From Pseudomonas bubulae (GTDB lineage Bacteria > Pseudomonadota > Gammaproteobacteria > Pseudomonadales > Pseudomonadaceae), in the NCBI RefSeq assembly GCF_900618535.1, contig NZ_UYJA01000006.1, forward strand, positions 275,696-339,695: a stretch of 64,000 nt of DNA. The letters are read 5' to 3'. The position numbers and the translations under genes are program-made. Within the stretch, counting starts at the first letter, position 1; the number at the start of each line of letters is the position of its first letter. The notes under the pieces were generated by a model. It was not told the DNA's origin. It saw nothing but the letters and a program-made list of their open reading frames with translations, and did no database searches. Positions 51,933 to 61,174 of this stretch are shown piece by piece.

Positions 51933-52946
51933 ATGCTGAACAAGGACACCATCTCCATTCATCTGGTGCGTGAGGCGCTGCTGCAAAGCTGTGCGCCGGG
52001 CAGTGCCACGGATGAAGTGCTGCACAAGGTCGGCATCGCGCGCGAGTTGCTTGACCAGCCGGATGCCCGTGTACCGGCCATGGTCTATGCGCGGATGTGG
52101 CGGTTGCTGGCGCGGCGCCTGGACGACGAATTTTTTGGCATGGACCCGCGCAAGTTGCGGGCCGGCAGCCTGGAGTTCATGTGCCGTTCGGCCATGGCGC
52201 AGCCAACCCTGGCCCGGGGTCTGGAGGTGGTACTGGGGTTTCTGTCGTTGATGCTGGAGCGTTTGCCTGCACGCCTGGTGCGTCAGCAAAGCGTGGCCGA
52301 GATTGTCCTGCACGAGCCTGAGCAACAGGCCAGCCGTGGCTTTACCTACTTTGCCTACTGGATGATCGTGCACGGTGTGGCCTGCTGGCTGGCCGGGCGC
52401 AGGATTCCGATTCTGGCCATTGAGCTGCGTTGTGCTGCGCCCGATTACTGCGAAGACTACGAAGTGATGTTCTCCGAGAACCTGCGTTTTGAGCGGCCAC
52501 GCACGCGGATGATTTTTGCCGCTGATTGCCTGGATGCACCGATCAAGCGCAGCGATCAGGAGTTGAAACGGTTTTTGGCCGAAGCACCGGCCAATATTCT
52601 GGTCAAGTACCGCGACCCGCAAAGCCTGGCCAGTCAGATAAAACAGAATCTGCGCCAGTTGCCGGCCGTGCAGTGGCCCGAGACCCAGGGCATGGCGCAG
52701 AGTCTGTGTATGTCGGCATCGACCTTGCGCCGTCGCCTGGCGGACGAAGGGCAAACCTTTCAGGGGCTCAAGGACAGTGTGCGCAAGGAGCTGGCAATCG
52801 GCTGGCTGGCCGAGCCTGAGCACAGCTATGCCGACATTGCCCAGCGCCTGGGCTTTGCCGATACCAGCTCATTCTACAAGGCCTTTCGCAAATGGTCGGG
52901 GACCAACCCCGGGCATTACCGCGGGTTAATTTTGGGCGCGGTTTGA
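51933..52946 (+). CDS. AraC-family regulator
   Basis: 337 residues. N-terminal ligand domain (arabinose-binding-like, about 20-200) and the AraC helix-turn-helix pair at the end (MAQSLCMSASTLRRRLADEG, YADIAQRLGFADTSSFYKAF). Layout is that of OruR/ArgR-like activators. It follows the KshA-like gene, so could be the local activator for catabolic genes in addition to the LuxR regulator. The start is ATG 51933. Confidence 0.8.
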   Translation: MLNKDTISIHLVREALLQSCAPGSATDEVLHKVGIARELLDQPDARVPAMVYARMWRLLARRLDDEFFGMDPRKLRAGSLEFMCRSAMAQPTLARGLEVVLGFLSLMLERLPARLVRQQSVAEIVLHEPEQQASRGFTYFAYWMIVHGVACWLAGRRIPILAIELRCAAPDYCEDYEVMFSENLRFERPRTRMIFAADCLDAPIKRSDQELKRFLAEAPANILVKYRDPQSLASQIKQNLRQLPAVQWPETQGMAQSLCMSASTLRRRLADEGQTFQGLKDSVRKELAIGWLAEPEHSYADIAQRLGFADTSSFYKAFRKWSGTNPGHYRGLILGAV

Positions 52947-53010
52947 AAACCATTGGCGCCTCTGACTCTTCTGTCCCCTGAAGAGACTCTGTTGCCGATC
53001 AAGCCTTTTT

Positions 53011-53061
53011 GTGGGAACGAGCCTGCTCGCGAACGACCTTCGCGAGCAGGCTCGCTCCCAC
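53011..53061. repeat. REP palindrome
   Basis: GTGGGAACGAGCCTGCTCGC pairs with GCGAGCAGGCTCGCTCCCAC; a Pseudomonas repetitive extragenic palindrome, here between convergent genes. Confidence 0.85.
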
Positions 53062-53079
53062 AGTCGTCGTATATACGGG

Positions 53080-53856
53080 CTACAGCGTCCTGATCGAGTT
53101 GCTGATCCCGCGGGCGCACTGAATCACTGTAGAGGCCAGTTTTTCTTCGGCTTCTTCCATGCTCCAGCGGCTGCTGGGCACCACCACATGCACCGCCGCG
53201 ACCGGCAGGCCGTTACTGTTGAAAATCGGCGCGGCAATGGTCATGTCACCCAGAAACATTTCTTCCTTGTTGGTGGCATAACCCTGTTTGCGGCTGATCT
53301 GCACCCGTTCAAATATGGCGTCGGCATCGGTAATTGTATGGCGTGTCAGTTCGATCAGCTGGCTGTCTTGCAGCACACCACGGATTTCATCATCTGCCAG
53401 GCCACTCAGGTAAGCACGCCCGCCACCTGTGCAGTACATCGGGATACGGCTGCCGATAGGCATATGGATCGGGATAAATTTCGGTGCGACGAAACGTGAC
53501 ACGTAAACCATGTCCAGTCCGTCGGGCTCGGTCAGGTTGACCGTCTCGCCGGTGATCTGGTTGAGCTCGGCCAAGTAGGGGTTTGCCACATCTACCAATA
53601 TATCGGCGGCCAGATAGTTGTAGCCGATCTCCATAACTTTGGGCGTTAACTGGAAGCGCCGGCTTTGCGGGTGTTTGCGTACATACCCGAGTTCTTCAAG
53701 GGTATGCACCATGCGTTGGGCCGAGCTTTTGCTGATGCCTGCCACCAACGCTATATCTGCCAGGGTCATGGTGCGCCGCGCCGCGCCGAAACCGCGAAGT
53801 ACGGCCAGGCCCTTTTCCAGTGACTGGTTGAAAAGAGGGTTGTTGTTATCGCTCAT
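53080..53856 (-). CDS. IclR-family regulator of the ABC transporter genes
   Basis: 258 residues. N-terminal winged helix (MTLADIALVAGISKSSAQRM) and the IclR effector domain (LDMVYVSRFVAPKFIPIHMP, PVAAVHVVVPSSRWSMEEAE). Divergent from the binding-protein gene. A 27-bp palindrome lies between the two, near the regulator's start, and is the likely site. Confidence 0.9.
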   Translation of the reverse strand: MSDNNNPLFNQSLEKGLAVLRGFGAARRTMTLADIALVAGISKSSAQRMVHTLEELGYVRKHPQSRRFQLTPKVMEIGYNYLAADILVDVANPYLAELNQITGETVNLTEPDGLDMVYVSRFVAPKFIPIHMPIGSRIPMYCTGGGRAYLSGLADDEIRGVLQDSQLIELTRHTITDADAIFERVQISRKQGYATNKEEMFLGDMTIAAPIFNSNGLPVAAVHVVVPSSRWSMEEAEEKLASTVIQCARGISNSIRTL

Positions 53857-53882
53857 GGCGCATCCTTGGCTTGTTTCAGGCC

Positions 53883-53909
53883 TATAAGTATCGATATGCG
53901 ATACTTATA
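53883..53909. promoter_or_regulatory. 27-bp palindromic operator between IclR and ABC genes
   Basis: TATAAGTATCG-ATATG-CGATACTTATA with perfect 11-bp arms. Located 27 bases before the IclR start and about 120 before the binding-protein gene, so one bound regulator could act on both. Confidence 0.8.
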
Positions 53910-53996
53910 AATCTCTTTACGATTTAAGTAAATTGGTTATAGTCGATGGCGGCATTTTGCACCAGAGGCTGCAGGGGTTGTTGAGTGCCGTATCGC

Positions 53997-54004
53997 AACA
54001 ATAA
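53997..54004 (+). promoter_or_regulatory. AAnAAnAA motif upstream of the binding-protein gene
   Basis: AACAATAA, 24 bases before the ATG and just ahead of the ribosome site AGGGAG. Confidence 0.5.
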
Positions 54005-54027
54005 AAGCGACCACAGGGAGATTCGCT

Positions 54028-54789
54028 ATGCACAAACCTTTTCAAGTGCTGACGCTGGTATGCGCAATGGCTGCCGGGTTGATTGGATCAGCCAGCGCTG
54101 TTGCAGAGCCTGTCTATAAGGTCGGGGCGACAGCAACGGGCATCCCGTTCACCTTCCTCGATATCAAGAGCGGGAAAATCCAGGGCATGATGGTCGATGC
54201 GGCCGAGGCGGTGGGCAAGGCTGGCGGGTTCGACACCGAGATCCAGCAAACCACCTTTGCGGCTCTGATCCCTTCGTTGACCACCAACAAGATCGACCTG
54301 ATTTCCGCCGCCATGCTCAAAACCCCAGAGCGTGAAAAGGTTGTGCAGTATTCCGATCCGATTTTCAGCTACGGCGAAGGCCTGATCGTCAAATCTGACG
54401 ACCCTAAAGAATACAAAACCATGGATGACCTGGCCGGTGAAGTGGTCGGCGCCCAGGTTGGTACGGTCTTTCTCGATGCGCTGAACAAACACGGCGGCTT
54501 CAAGGAAGTGCGCAGCTACGACTCCATTCCTGACCTGATGCGGGACCTCAAGCTGGGCCGTATCAAGGCGGCATTCGGTGATCGCCCGATCATCGCCTAC
54601 CAGTTGGCCCAGGGTAAAAACCCGGACGTAAAACTGTCGAGCACCTATGTGCCGGTGGTGATGGGCGACGTATGCCTGGTGATGCGCCAGGGCGATGCCG
54701 AGAAGCTGGCGCAGGTCAACAAGGGCATTGCCGCCATCAAGGCCGACGGCTCGCTGCAACGCATCATCGAGAAGTGGCAACTGAACTGA
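54028..54789 (+). CDS. Periplasmic substrate-binding protein (polar amino acid/amine type)
   Basis: 253 residues. Signal peptide of about 26 residues (LTLVCAMAAGLIGSASA). SBP family 3: YKVGATATGIPFTFLDIKSG, the lobe-2 block LTTNKIDLISAAMLKTPERE, and DDLAGEVVGAQVGTVFLDAL. Such proteins bind amino acids, amines or opines. The adjoining permease and FAD oxidase suggest an amine or amino acid as substrate; the residues that would fix it cannot be read safely. Confidence 0.85.
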   Translation: MHKPFQVLTLVCAMAAGLIGSASAVAEPVYKVGATATGIPFTFLDIKSGKIQGMMVDAAEAVGKAGGFDTEIQQTTFAALIPSLTTNKIDLISAAMLKTPEREKVVQYSDPIFSYGEGLIVKSDDPKEYKTMDDLAGEVVGAQVGTVFLDALNKHGGFKEVRSYDSIPDLMRDLKLGRIKAAFGDRPIIAYQLAQGKNPDVKLSSTYVPVVMGDVCLVMRQGDAEKLAQVNKGIAAIKADGSLQRIIEKWQLN

Positions 54790-54848
54790 TGATCCTGTGG
54801 CCCCCGTGTTGCGGCGGGTCACTTCTTGTAGCGGTGCGCAGGTAGTTT

Positions 54849-55505
54849 ATGTTTCTCCAGGACGCGTTGGACTTTCTTCCAATTCTGCTCAAAGGCGCAG
54901 TGGTCACTGTGCAGGTCACTGCAGGTTCGTTCCTGCTCAGTTCAGTGATTGGCTTGCTGTTTGCGCTGATGATGGTTTCCAAGATTCGCGCCATCGCCTT
55001 GTTCGCCATCGGCGTGGTCAATGTGATTCGCGGGCTGCCGATCATCGTGCAGCTGTTTTATATCTATTTTGTGTTGCCCGACTTCGGTATCCAGCTCAGT
55101 GCCATGCAGGCTGGCGTGATCGGTCTGGGCATTGCCTATTCGGCCTATCAGGCCGAGAACTTCCGCGCGGGGATCCAGGCCATCGACCTGGGCCAGATCG
55201 AAGCCGCCGAGTCGTTTGGCATGCGCGGTCTGCTGATCATGCGCCGGATTGTGCTGCCCCAGGCATTTCGCATTGCCTTGCCGCCCTATGGCAACACGCT
55301 GGTGATGATGCTCAAGGACTCCTCGCTGGTGTCGACCATCACCGTGGCGGAAATGACCCGCCAAGGGCAACTGATTGCGTCTTCGACCTTTGAAAACATG
55401 ACGGTCTACACCCTGGTTGCGTTGCTCTATCTGTCGATGAGCTTGCCGCTGTCCTATGGCTTGCGTCGTCTGGAAGGCCGCTTTGCGCTGCGGAGGCGTA
55501 CATGA
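54849..55505 (+). CDS. ABC transporter permease, HisM/GlnP family
   Basis: 218 residues, five helices by eye. Polar amino acid permease type: conserved EAA-like loop (EAAESFGMRGLLIMRRIVLPQ) that contacts the ATPase. The stop overlaps the FAD gene start (ATGA). No second permease and no ATPase gene is next to it, so it must rely on a homodimer and an ATPase coded elsewhere. Confidence 0.88.
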   Translation: MFLQDALDFLPILLKGAVVTVQVTAGSFLLSSVIGLLFALMMVSKIRAIALFAIGVVNVIRGLPIIVQLFYIYFVLPDFGIQLSAMQAGVIGLGIAYSAYQAENFRAGIQAIDLGQIEAAESFGMRGLLIMRRIVLPQAFRIALPPYGNTLVMMLKDSSLVSTITVAEMTRQGQLIASSTFENMTVYTLVALLYLSMSLPLSYGLRRLEGRFALRRRT

Positions 55506-56794
55506 AAGCACCCTCGAAATTGATCTTGCCACCTTCCCTCTGGTCCGCTACGGCGCGCCCCGCGGCTCTGACCCAGGCACTGGCGGAAAACAAGCGGGTG
55601 GACGTGGCGATTGTCGGTGCCGGGTACACGGGGCTGGTGACTGCACTGCGCCTGGCAGAGTCGGGTGTCAGTGTCTGTGTGCTGGATGCGGGTGAGCCGG
55701 GTTGGGGCGCTTCGGGGCGCAACGGCGGGCAGGTCATCCCCGGCCTCAAATACGACCCCGATCAGTTGCTTGAGCGTTTTGGCGCTGAGCGTGGCGAGAA
55801 AATTATCGAAGCCTGCGGCGGTGCCGCAGATGAAGTGTTTTCGCTGATTCGCGAATACGGCATTGCGTGTGATGCCACGCGCAAGGGCTGGATTCAGCCG
55901 GCCTTTTCCAGCGCGACGATGAAGACTCTGGAGGGTCGTGCCCGCCAGTGGCAACAGCGCGGTGTAGCCGCCGAGTTGCTGGACAGTGACACCGTATGCC
56001 AGCGCATCGGTACGCACAATTACGTGGGTGGCTGGGTTGACCCGCGGGCTGGCAGTTTGCATCCGCTTAACTATGCTCGCGGCCTGGCCAGGTCGGCACT
56101 GGGGCGTGGCGTGATGATTCACAGCGATAGCCAGGTGACGGACTTGCGCCGCATCGGCACGCAGTGGCAACTGACCACCGCACAAGGTCATAGCGTGACG
56201 GCCGAGCGTGTGGTGCTGGCTACCAATGGCTATACCGATGGCTTGTGGCCAGGGCTGCGGCAAACCGTGCTGGCGGCCAACAGTTTCCTGATTGCCACCC
56301 GACCACTGTCGCCGGAGCTGCGCAAAACCATTTTGCCGGGCGGGGAAGTGTGCTCCGATGCGCGGCGCCTGCTGCTGTACTTCAAGCAGGATGCCCAGGG
56401 GCGTGTACTGCTGGGTGGGCGCGGGCCGTTTGCCGAACCGCGGCGTGCCGAAGACTGGGCACACCTTGAACGCTCATTGATCAGCGTGTTTCCGCAGTTG
56501 GCAGGCGTGGCGATCGAATACCGCTGGAGCGGGCGTGTGGCGCTCAATCATAGTGTGTTGCCACAGTTGCATGAGCCGCAGCCAGGCCTGTCGATCCTGA
56601 TGGGCTACAACGGCCGCGGCATTGCGATGGCGACAACCTTGGGCAAGCATCTGGCGGCGCGAGTTTCGGGGGCCAGCAATGACTTCCCGTTCCCTGTCAC
56701 GCCGATGCGCAGAATTCCCTTCCACAGCTTGCAGCGCCTGTATGTGGCGGCGGGTATCAGTTACTACCGGTTGCTGGATGCCCTGAACGGGTAA
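55502..56794 (+). CDS. FAD-dependent amine/amino acid oxidase (DAO family, PuuB-like)
   Basis: 430 residues. Rossmann FAD motif near residue 40 (VDVAIVGAGYTGLVTALRLA) and the GWGASGRNGGQVIPGLKYD block found in gamma-glutamylputrescine oxidase-like enzymes. C-terminal GYNGRGIAMATTLGKHLAAR is the second FAD contact. It would oxidise an amine or secondary amino acid carried in by the ABC proteins. Coupled to the permease by a 4-base overlap. Confidence 0.85.
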   Translation: MKAPSKLILPPSLWSATARPAALTQALAENKRVDVAIVGAGYTGLVTALRLAESGVSVCVLDAGEPGWGASGRNGGQVIPGLKYDPDQLLERFGAERGEKIIEACGGAADEVFSLIREYGIACDATRKGWIQPAFSSATMKTLEGRARQWQQRGVAAELLDSDTVCQRIGTHNYVGGWVDPRAGSLHPLNYARGLARSALGRGVMIHSDSQVTDLRRIGTQWQLTTAQGHSVTAERVVLATNGYTDGLWPGLRQTVLAANSFLIATRPLSPELRKTILPGGEVCSDARRLLLYFKQDAQGRVLLGGRGPFAEPRRAEDWAHLERSLISVFPQLAGVAIEYRWSGRVALNHSVLPQLHEPQPGLSILMGYNGRGIAMATTLGKHLAARVSGASNDFPFPVTPMRRIPFHSLQRLYVAAGISYYRLLDALNG

Positions 56795-56838
56795 AAGCAG
56801 GGGCAAGCGTCAACAGCCTTGGCGCTTGCCGCTGATCT

Positions 56839-57060
56839 TCAATCCGCCTTGATCGTTGATACATCATCGGCCCTGACCTTTATGTGCTTGCCTGCTATAT
56901 CGACGAACTCATAGAAGCCATCCTTGTTGGTGGTAGTGGGCAGGTCCTTGGTCAGGTATTGCGTGCCGTTTTGCAGGGTCACAACGCTCGGGGTCGCGCA
57001 GCCTGCCAGGCCCAGCAAGGCCACTATCAGCAGGGGTAAACCGGTAACCTTGATCTTCAT
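56839..57060 (-). CDS. YgdI/YgdR-family lipoprotein
   Basis: 73 residues from ATG 57060. Lipoprotein signal (LLIVALLGLAGC) with lipobox LAGC, then the small SH3-like domain TPSVVTLQNGTQYLTKDLPT and KDGFYEFVDIAGKHIKV. Outer membrane lipoproteins of this family are common and of unknown role. Convergent with the FAD gene. Confidence 0.85.
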   Translation of the reverse strand: MKIKVTGLPLLIVALLGLAGCATPSVVTLQNGTQYLTKDLPTTTNKDGFYEFVDIAGKHIKVRADDVSTIKAD

Positions 57061-57248
57061 GCATGTACCTTGAGCTGTTCGCAAGTTGGAGATGGGTCGC
57101 GCCGAGGTTGTTCGAGCAGCCAGCGCTGGAAAGTCAGTGTGGCATCTGACAGCGTTTTTTGCCGAGAGTGCGCCGGATGATCGGCATTTGTGCTGAAAAA
57201 TTCAACCGCGCCGCCACCGCGCCGTGATCCCGGTGCGGGTGGATCAGA

Positions 57249-57938
57249 TCAGGTCGGGCACGCCCTGGAGCCATTATTGAGGTCCTGTTTGTCGACGCGA
57301 CTGAGCAGGCTGGCCTTGCCGTCTTTCCAGGTCAGGGTCAACACATACAACGAGTCAAAGTCGCCACCGGACCAGTCTTCGGTCAACGAGGTCTTCTTGC
57401 CCAGCGCCTGACTGGCGACGCTATTGATCAGTTCCGGCAAGTAGCCATGGGACCAGGCGGTGTAGATCGTTGAGCTGTGATACTGGTCGTCGGTCAGCTC
57501 TTTGGCCAGTTGGCGGGTATCGTTGGCCGAATACTCCAGATTGATCGGCAAGCCCAGTTTGATGGCGCTCGGGTTGATGGTCATCAACGGCCGTACGTAG
57601 CTGTAGGCATCATCATTGGCGCCTTCTTCAACCTGGCGCGAAGGGTTGGCTGCAAACACGTAGTCAGCCTTGCCATAGCGCTGAGGCAACAGGGTGGCCA
57701 GGTCAATCGCGCGGTTCAGTCCCTGGCAGGTGAGCTGGCCGAGGCCATCGGCGGGTTTTTCCGCATGGCGTAAAAACACCAGGGTTTGCACACCGTCTAC
57801 CGGCTGGGCAAAGACGTCATCCGCATGTACCGCCAGCGCAACAGCGCCGGCAATCAGTAACAGCGGGATAGCCGCCAATGCATAGGGCTTGAGTCGAGGT
57901 TTAATCCAAACAGACTGGGTCATGGGATTCTTCTGCAT
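57249..57938 (-). CDS. Membrane-anchored histidine phosphatase-family protein
   Basis: 229 residues; ATG 57938 or 57923. One N-terminal membrane helix (YALAAIPLLLIAGAVALAV), then the phosphohistidine motif LRHAEKP (the RHG-type Arg-His), and a later conserved His in AWSHGYLPEL. Branch-2 histidine phosphatase-like proteins lacking a clear substrate. Active site His present, so probably catalytic in the periplasm. Confidence 0.75.
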   Translation of the reverse strand: MQKNPMTQSVWIKPRLKPYALAAIPLLLIAGAVALAVHADDVFAQPVDGVQTLVFLRHAEKPADGLGQLTCQGLNRAIDLATLLPQRYGKADYVFAANPSRQVEEGANDDAYSYVRPLMTINPSAIKLGLPINLEYSANDTRQLAKELTDDQYHSSTIYTAWSHGYLPELINSVASQALGKKTSLTEDWSGGDFDSLYVLTLTWKDGKASLLSRVDKQDLNNGSRACPT

Positions 57939-58183
57939 ACATCTGTTAAGGCTGACTGGCCTGGCACAGTGGGCATGGCAGCCCCTGTGTTGATCCTTGT
58001 CATTACTGCAAACCTGAGCCTCTTATCCTTGGCAGAAGCGTTTATTAGATGCCTTTTTCACAATTGGTTCGATTTTACCTGCGCTAGATCGGTAATTGTC
58101 CTGCAGGGTGAATGCTATGGTGGCTTTTTTGTATGACAAAATCGTTCACTCTTTAGTCTGGTATTCCTACAGAGGCTTGCGCC

Positions 58184-58888
58184 ATGCTTCCAGCGCCACT
58201 GCGAAAACCGAGCAATCCCGTGCATCTTCGAGTACGTGCCTGGCGCGGCCGGGTAGGGCTGGCCATGGTGGCGAGCCTGTCGGTGCTGGCGGGCATGACG
58301 GACGCCATCGGCTTTTTGGCCACCGGTGATTTTGTCTCATTTATGAGCGGCAATACCACGCGTCTGGCGGTGGCCGTCGGTGACGGTGACCTGCAGATGG
58401 CGGTGCGCCTGCTGCTTGCGGTACTGGCGTTTATTGTCGGTAACGCCCTGGGGGTATTGCTGGGGCGCTGGGGCGGACGGCGCGCTTTACCCTTGATGCT
58501 GGTGATTGCGGGGTTGTTGTGTGCAGCAGCTTTGCTGCCGTTTGCCAGCCAGGTGCCGGCGTTGCTGGCAGCCATCGTGGCAATGGGCATGCTCAATGCT
58601 GCGGTGGAGCAGGTCAATGGCCTGCCGGTGGGCCTGACCTACGTGACCGGGGCATTGTCGCGTTTTGGTCGCGGGCTGGGCCGCTGGCTGCTGGGTGAGC
58701 GGCGCAGTGGCTGGCGCGTGCAACTGGTGCCCTGGACCGGGATGTTGCTGGGTGCAGTGCTGGGTGCCTTGCTGGAGGCGCAGTTCGGCCTCCAGGCCCT
58801 GCTGTTCAGCGCCGGTTTTGCGGCTGTTTTGGGCGTGTTGTCGTTGCGCATACCTCGTCGTTGGCAACGGGATTACATGCCGCGTTAA
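58184..58888 (+). CDS. YoaK/DUF1275-family membrane protein
   Basis: 234 residues, about six helices. The family block ASLSVLAGMTDAIGFLATGD followed by FVSFMSGNTTRLA is clear, as is MGMLNAAVEQVNGLPVGLTY. Family function unknown; some members are upregulated by acid or in stress. Starts at ATG 58184 with no close operon partner. Confidence 0.88.
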   Translation: MLPAPLRKPSNPVHLRVRAWRGRVGLAMVASLSVLAGMTDAIGFLATGDFVSFMSGNTTRLAVAVGDGDLQMAVRLLLAVLAFIVGNALGVLLGRWGGRRALPLMLVIAGLLCAAALLPFASQVPALLAAIVAMGMLNAAVEQVNGLPVGLTYVTGALSRFGRGLGRWLLGERRSGWRVQLVPWTGMLLGAVLGALLEAQFGLQALLFSAGFAAVLGVLSLRIPRRWQRDYMPR

Positions 58889-58968
58889 TCCCTCGTTTTG
58901 CTTGACCCGGGCTGCGCGTAAACTGGCGCAGCCCGGCTGCATGCCCAGCCCTACGAACAGGAGTCGTT

Positions 58969-59721
58969 GTGTCCAAGTCAGTCGATGACAATTCATCCCT
59001 TGCGCCATTTTCCATCGAAAGCCCGGCACCGCTATATGCCCGGGTCAAACAGGCCATAACGCAAAAAATCCGTTCAGGGGCCTGGCTGCCCAATGCCAAG
59101 TTGCCGTCTGAGAGTGAACTGCTTGCCCAGCTGGGGGTGAGTCGCATGACCATCAATCGCGCATTGCGTGAGCTGACCATCGAAGGGCTGCTGGTGCGCA
59201 TGCAAGGGGTGGGCACCTTCGTCGCCGTGCCCAAGGGCAGTGCGGCGTTGTTCGAGATTCGCAATATCGCCCAGGAAATCGCTGATCGTGGCCATGTGCA
59301 CCGCTGCGAAGTGATTGTGCTCGAAGAGGTCCCGGCCAAGACCACGCCGGTGTTGCCCTTTGCCCTGGACGGGGTCAAACGCTTATTCCACTCTCTGATG
59401 GTGCACTACGAAAACGAGGTGCCGGTGCAGATCGAGGAGCGCTATATCAATGCCGAGATCGCCCCTGAGTACCTGCAACAGGACTTCACCCGCACCACAA
59501 CCTATGCCTACCTGATGAACCTGGCGCCACTGACCGGCGGCGAACATGAGGTGGAGGCGATTCATGCTACTTCCGCGCAATGCCGCCTGTTGAACGTAAA
59601 GCGCAACGAGCCATGCCTGCTGATTCGCCGCCGGACCTGGGCTGCACAGGGGTTGGTGGGGTGTGCCCGGCTGGTCTATCCGGGTTCGCGCTATCGCCTG
59701 CAAGGGCAGTGCGGTAACTGA
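58969..59721 (+). CDS. GntR/HutC-type transcriptional regulator
   Basis: 250 residues from a GTG with AGGAG upstream. N-terminal winged helix (LPSESELLAQLGVSRMTINR) and C-terminal UTRA domain (VPVQIEERYINAEIAPEYLQ, EAIHATSAQCRLLNVKRNEP). It resembles HutC but lies by a CoA-transferase/acyl-CoA dehydrogenase operon and no hut genes are seen, so it is probably that operon's repressor. A fitting operator is found in the gap before the CoA-transferase. Confidence 0.88.
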   Translation: MSKSVDDNSSLAPFSIESPAPLYARVKQAITQKIRSGAWLPNAKLPSESELLAQLGVSRMTINRALRELTIEGLLVRMQGVGTFVAVPKGSAALFEIRNIAQEIADRGHVHRCEVIVLEEVPAKTTPVLPFALDGVKRLFHSLMVHYENEVPVQIEERYINAEIAPEYLQQDFTRTTTYAYLMNLAPLTGGEHEVEAIHATSAQCRLLNVKRNEPCLLIRRRTWAAQGLVGCARLVYPGSRYRLQGQCGN

Positions 59722-59949
59722 GTACTCGCGGGTGGCCCCGTGTTACTCGCGTTACTTTTGGTGCGTTTTTGTTACCTTCCCGCCTGTTTATGCCCAAAGT
59801 TGCGGCAGTTTTTTGCATTTTTTCTGTGCGCTCATATTCCGTATTAAAAAGTTCTTAATTTTTAACTATCTGATTTAAATAGCTATTTATCTTGGTTTTG
59901 TACGTTCCTGGTTGATCTCGTTCAGGTGTTGGCCCTTCACTTGCATTCA

Positions 59950-59973
59950 CTTGTACATACAGGTTGGTATAAG
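59950..59973. promoter_or_regulatory. Candidate GntR/HutC operator before the CoA-transferase operon
   Basis: CTTGTACATACAGG (close to the CTTGTATATACAAG consensus of HutC-like proteins) followed by GGTATAAG; 41 bases before the CoA-transferase start. Confidence 0.6.
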
Positions 59974-60013
59974 TGTGCACCTTTGTGCCGCTTGAGCATT
60001 TGAGGATGTGAAA

Positions 60014-61174
60014 ATGAACGACAGTCCGTTTACCCGACAACTGCAAGGTGTGCGTGTGCTGGATGTCAGCCGCGTGCTGGCCGGGCCGCATTGCACCGCG
60101 ATGCTGGCTGATCTGGGGGCCGACGTCATCAAGTTCGAAGTGCCCGAGGAGGGCGATGACGCCCGCCATCTGGGCCCGTTTCTGGACGGCGAAAGTGTCT
60201 ACTTCGGGCTGATCAATCGCGGCAAACGCAGCGTTGAAATCGATTTTAAAAACCCGGCCGACCGCCAGCGTTTCTACGAACTGGTGGCCGATGCCGATGT
60301 CGTGGTCGAGAACTTCCGCCCCGGTGTCACTCAACGCCTGGGCATCGATTTCGACACCCTCAAGCAGCACAACCCGCGGCTGATCTACGCCAGCATCTCC
60401 GGTTTCGGCCAGCAAGGCCCGCTGTCCAGTCGCCCGGCTTATGACATCGTCGCGCAGGCCATGTCCGGGCTGATGAGCGTTACCGGTTTCGCCGCTACCG
60501 GGCCGACCCGCAGCGGCGAGGCCATCGGCGATCTGTGTGCCGGGGTGTATGCAGCCTGGGCAATCAGCTCGGCGCTGTTTGCCCGCGAGCGGCATGCCCC
60601 GGGGGCCCAGTACATCGATGTGGCCATGTTCGACGTGTTGTTCAGCCTGCAGATGACCGGTCTGTCCAACCTGTATGCAAACGGTGTGGCGCCGGGGCTG
60701 GTGGGTAACCGGCATCCGGTATCGACGCCGTTTGATAGCTATCGCGCGGCAGACGGTCAGGTGGTGATTGCAGTGGCCAGCAATCGCTTGTTCGAGCGCC
60801 TGTGCCAATGCATGGGCCAGCCGGAGCTGGCCACCGATGCGCGCTTTGTCAACGATACCCAGCGCACCCTGAATGAGCCGGCGTTACGCGCTGTTATCGA
60901 GGCCTGGACCACACAGCACAAGGTTGAACAGTTATGCGACGGCCTGCTCGATGCCGGAGTGCCGTCTTCACCGGTGTGGGATCTGGCCCAGGCTGCGGGC
61001 AGTGAACATGCCCGTGTACGCCAGTTGCAGTTCCAGCCCGAGGGCAGCGTATTGCCGCTGGTGCCGCAACCGGTGTTCTTCAATGGCCGTAAACCCCACG
61101 CCATCACCATTGCCCCCCGATTGGGCGCAGACAACGCCGCATTTGGCTTGAACAAAGCAGGAGAGAAAGCATGA
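60014..61174 (+). CDS. CaiB/BaiF family (type III) CoA-transferase
   Basis: 386 residues from ATG 60014. Family marks: RVLDVSRVLAGPHCTAMLAD, GADVIKFEVPEEGDDAR, VVENFRPGVTQRLGIDFDTL, and AYDIVAQAMSGLM with the catalytic Asp near residue 149. It moves CoA from one acyl-CoA to a free acid. Overlaps the acyl-CoA dehydrogenase gene (ATGA), so product and next step are linked. Substrate not shown. Confidence 0.9.
   Translation: MNDSPFTRQLQGVRVLDVSRVLAGPHCTAMLADLGADVIKFEVPEEGDDARHLGPFLDGESVYFGLINRGKRSVEIDFKNPADRQRFYELVADADVVVENFRPGVTQRLGIDFDTLKQHNPRLIYASISGFGQQGPLSSRPAYDIVAQAMSGLMSVTGFAATGPTRSGEAIGDLCAGVYAAWAISSALFARERHAPGAQYIDVAMFDVLFSLQMTGLSNLYANGVAPGLVGNRHPVSTPFDSYRAADGQVVIAVASNRLFERLCQCMGQPELATDARFVNDTQRTLNEPALRAVIEAWTTQHKVEQLCDGLLDAGVPSSPVWDLAQAAGSEHARVRQLQFQPEGSVLPLVPQPVFFNGRKPHAITIAPRLGADNAAFGLNKAGEKA

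Noticed and set aside
59855..60808. 317-codon minus-strand frame over the CoA-transferase start
   Set aside because: Shadow frame across the operator and the plus-strand gene.
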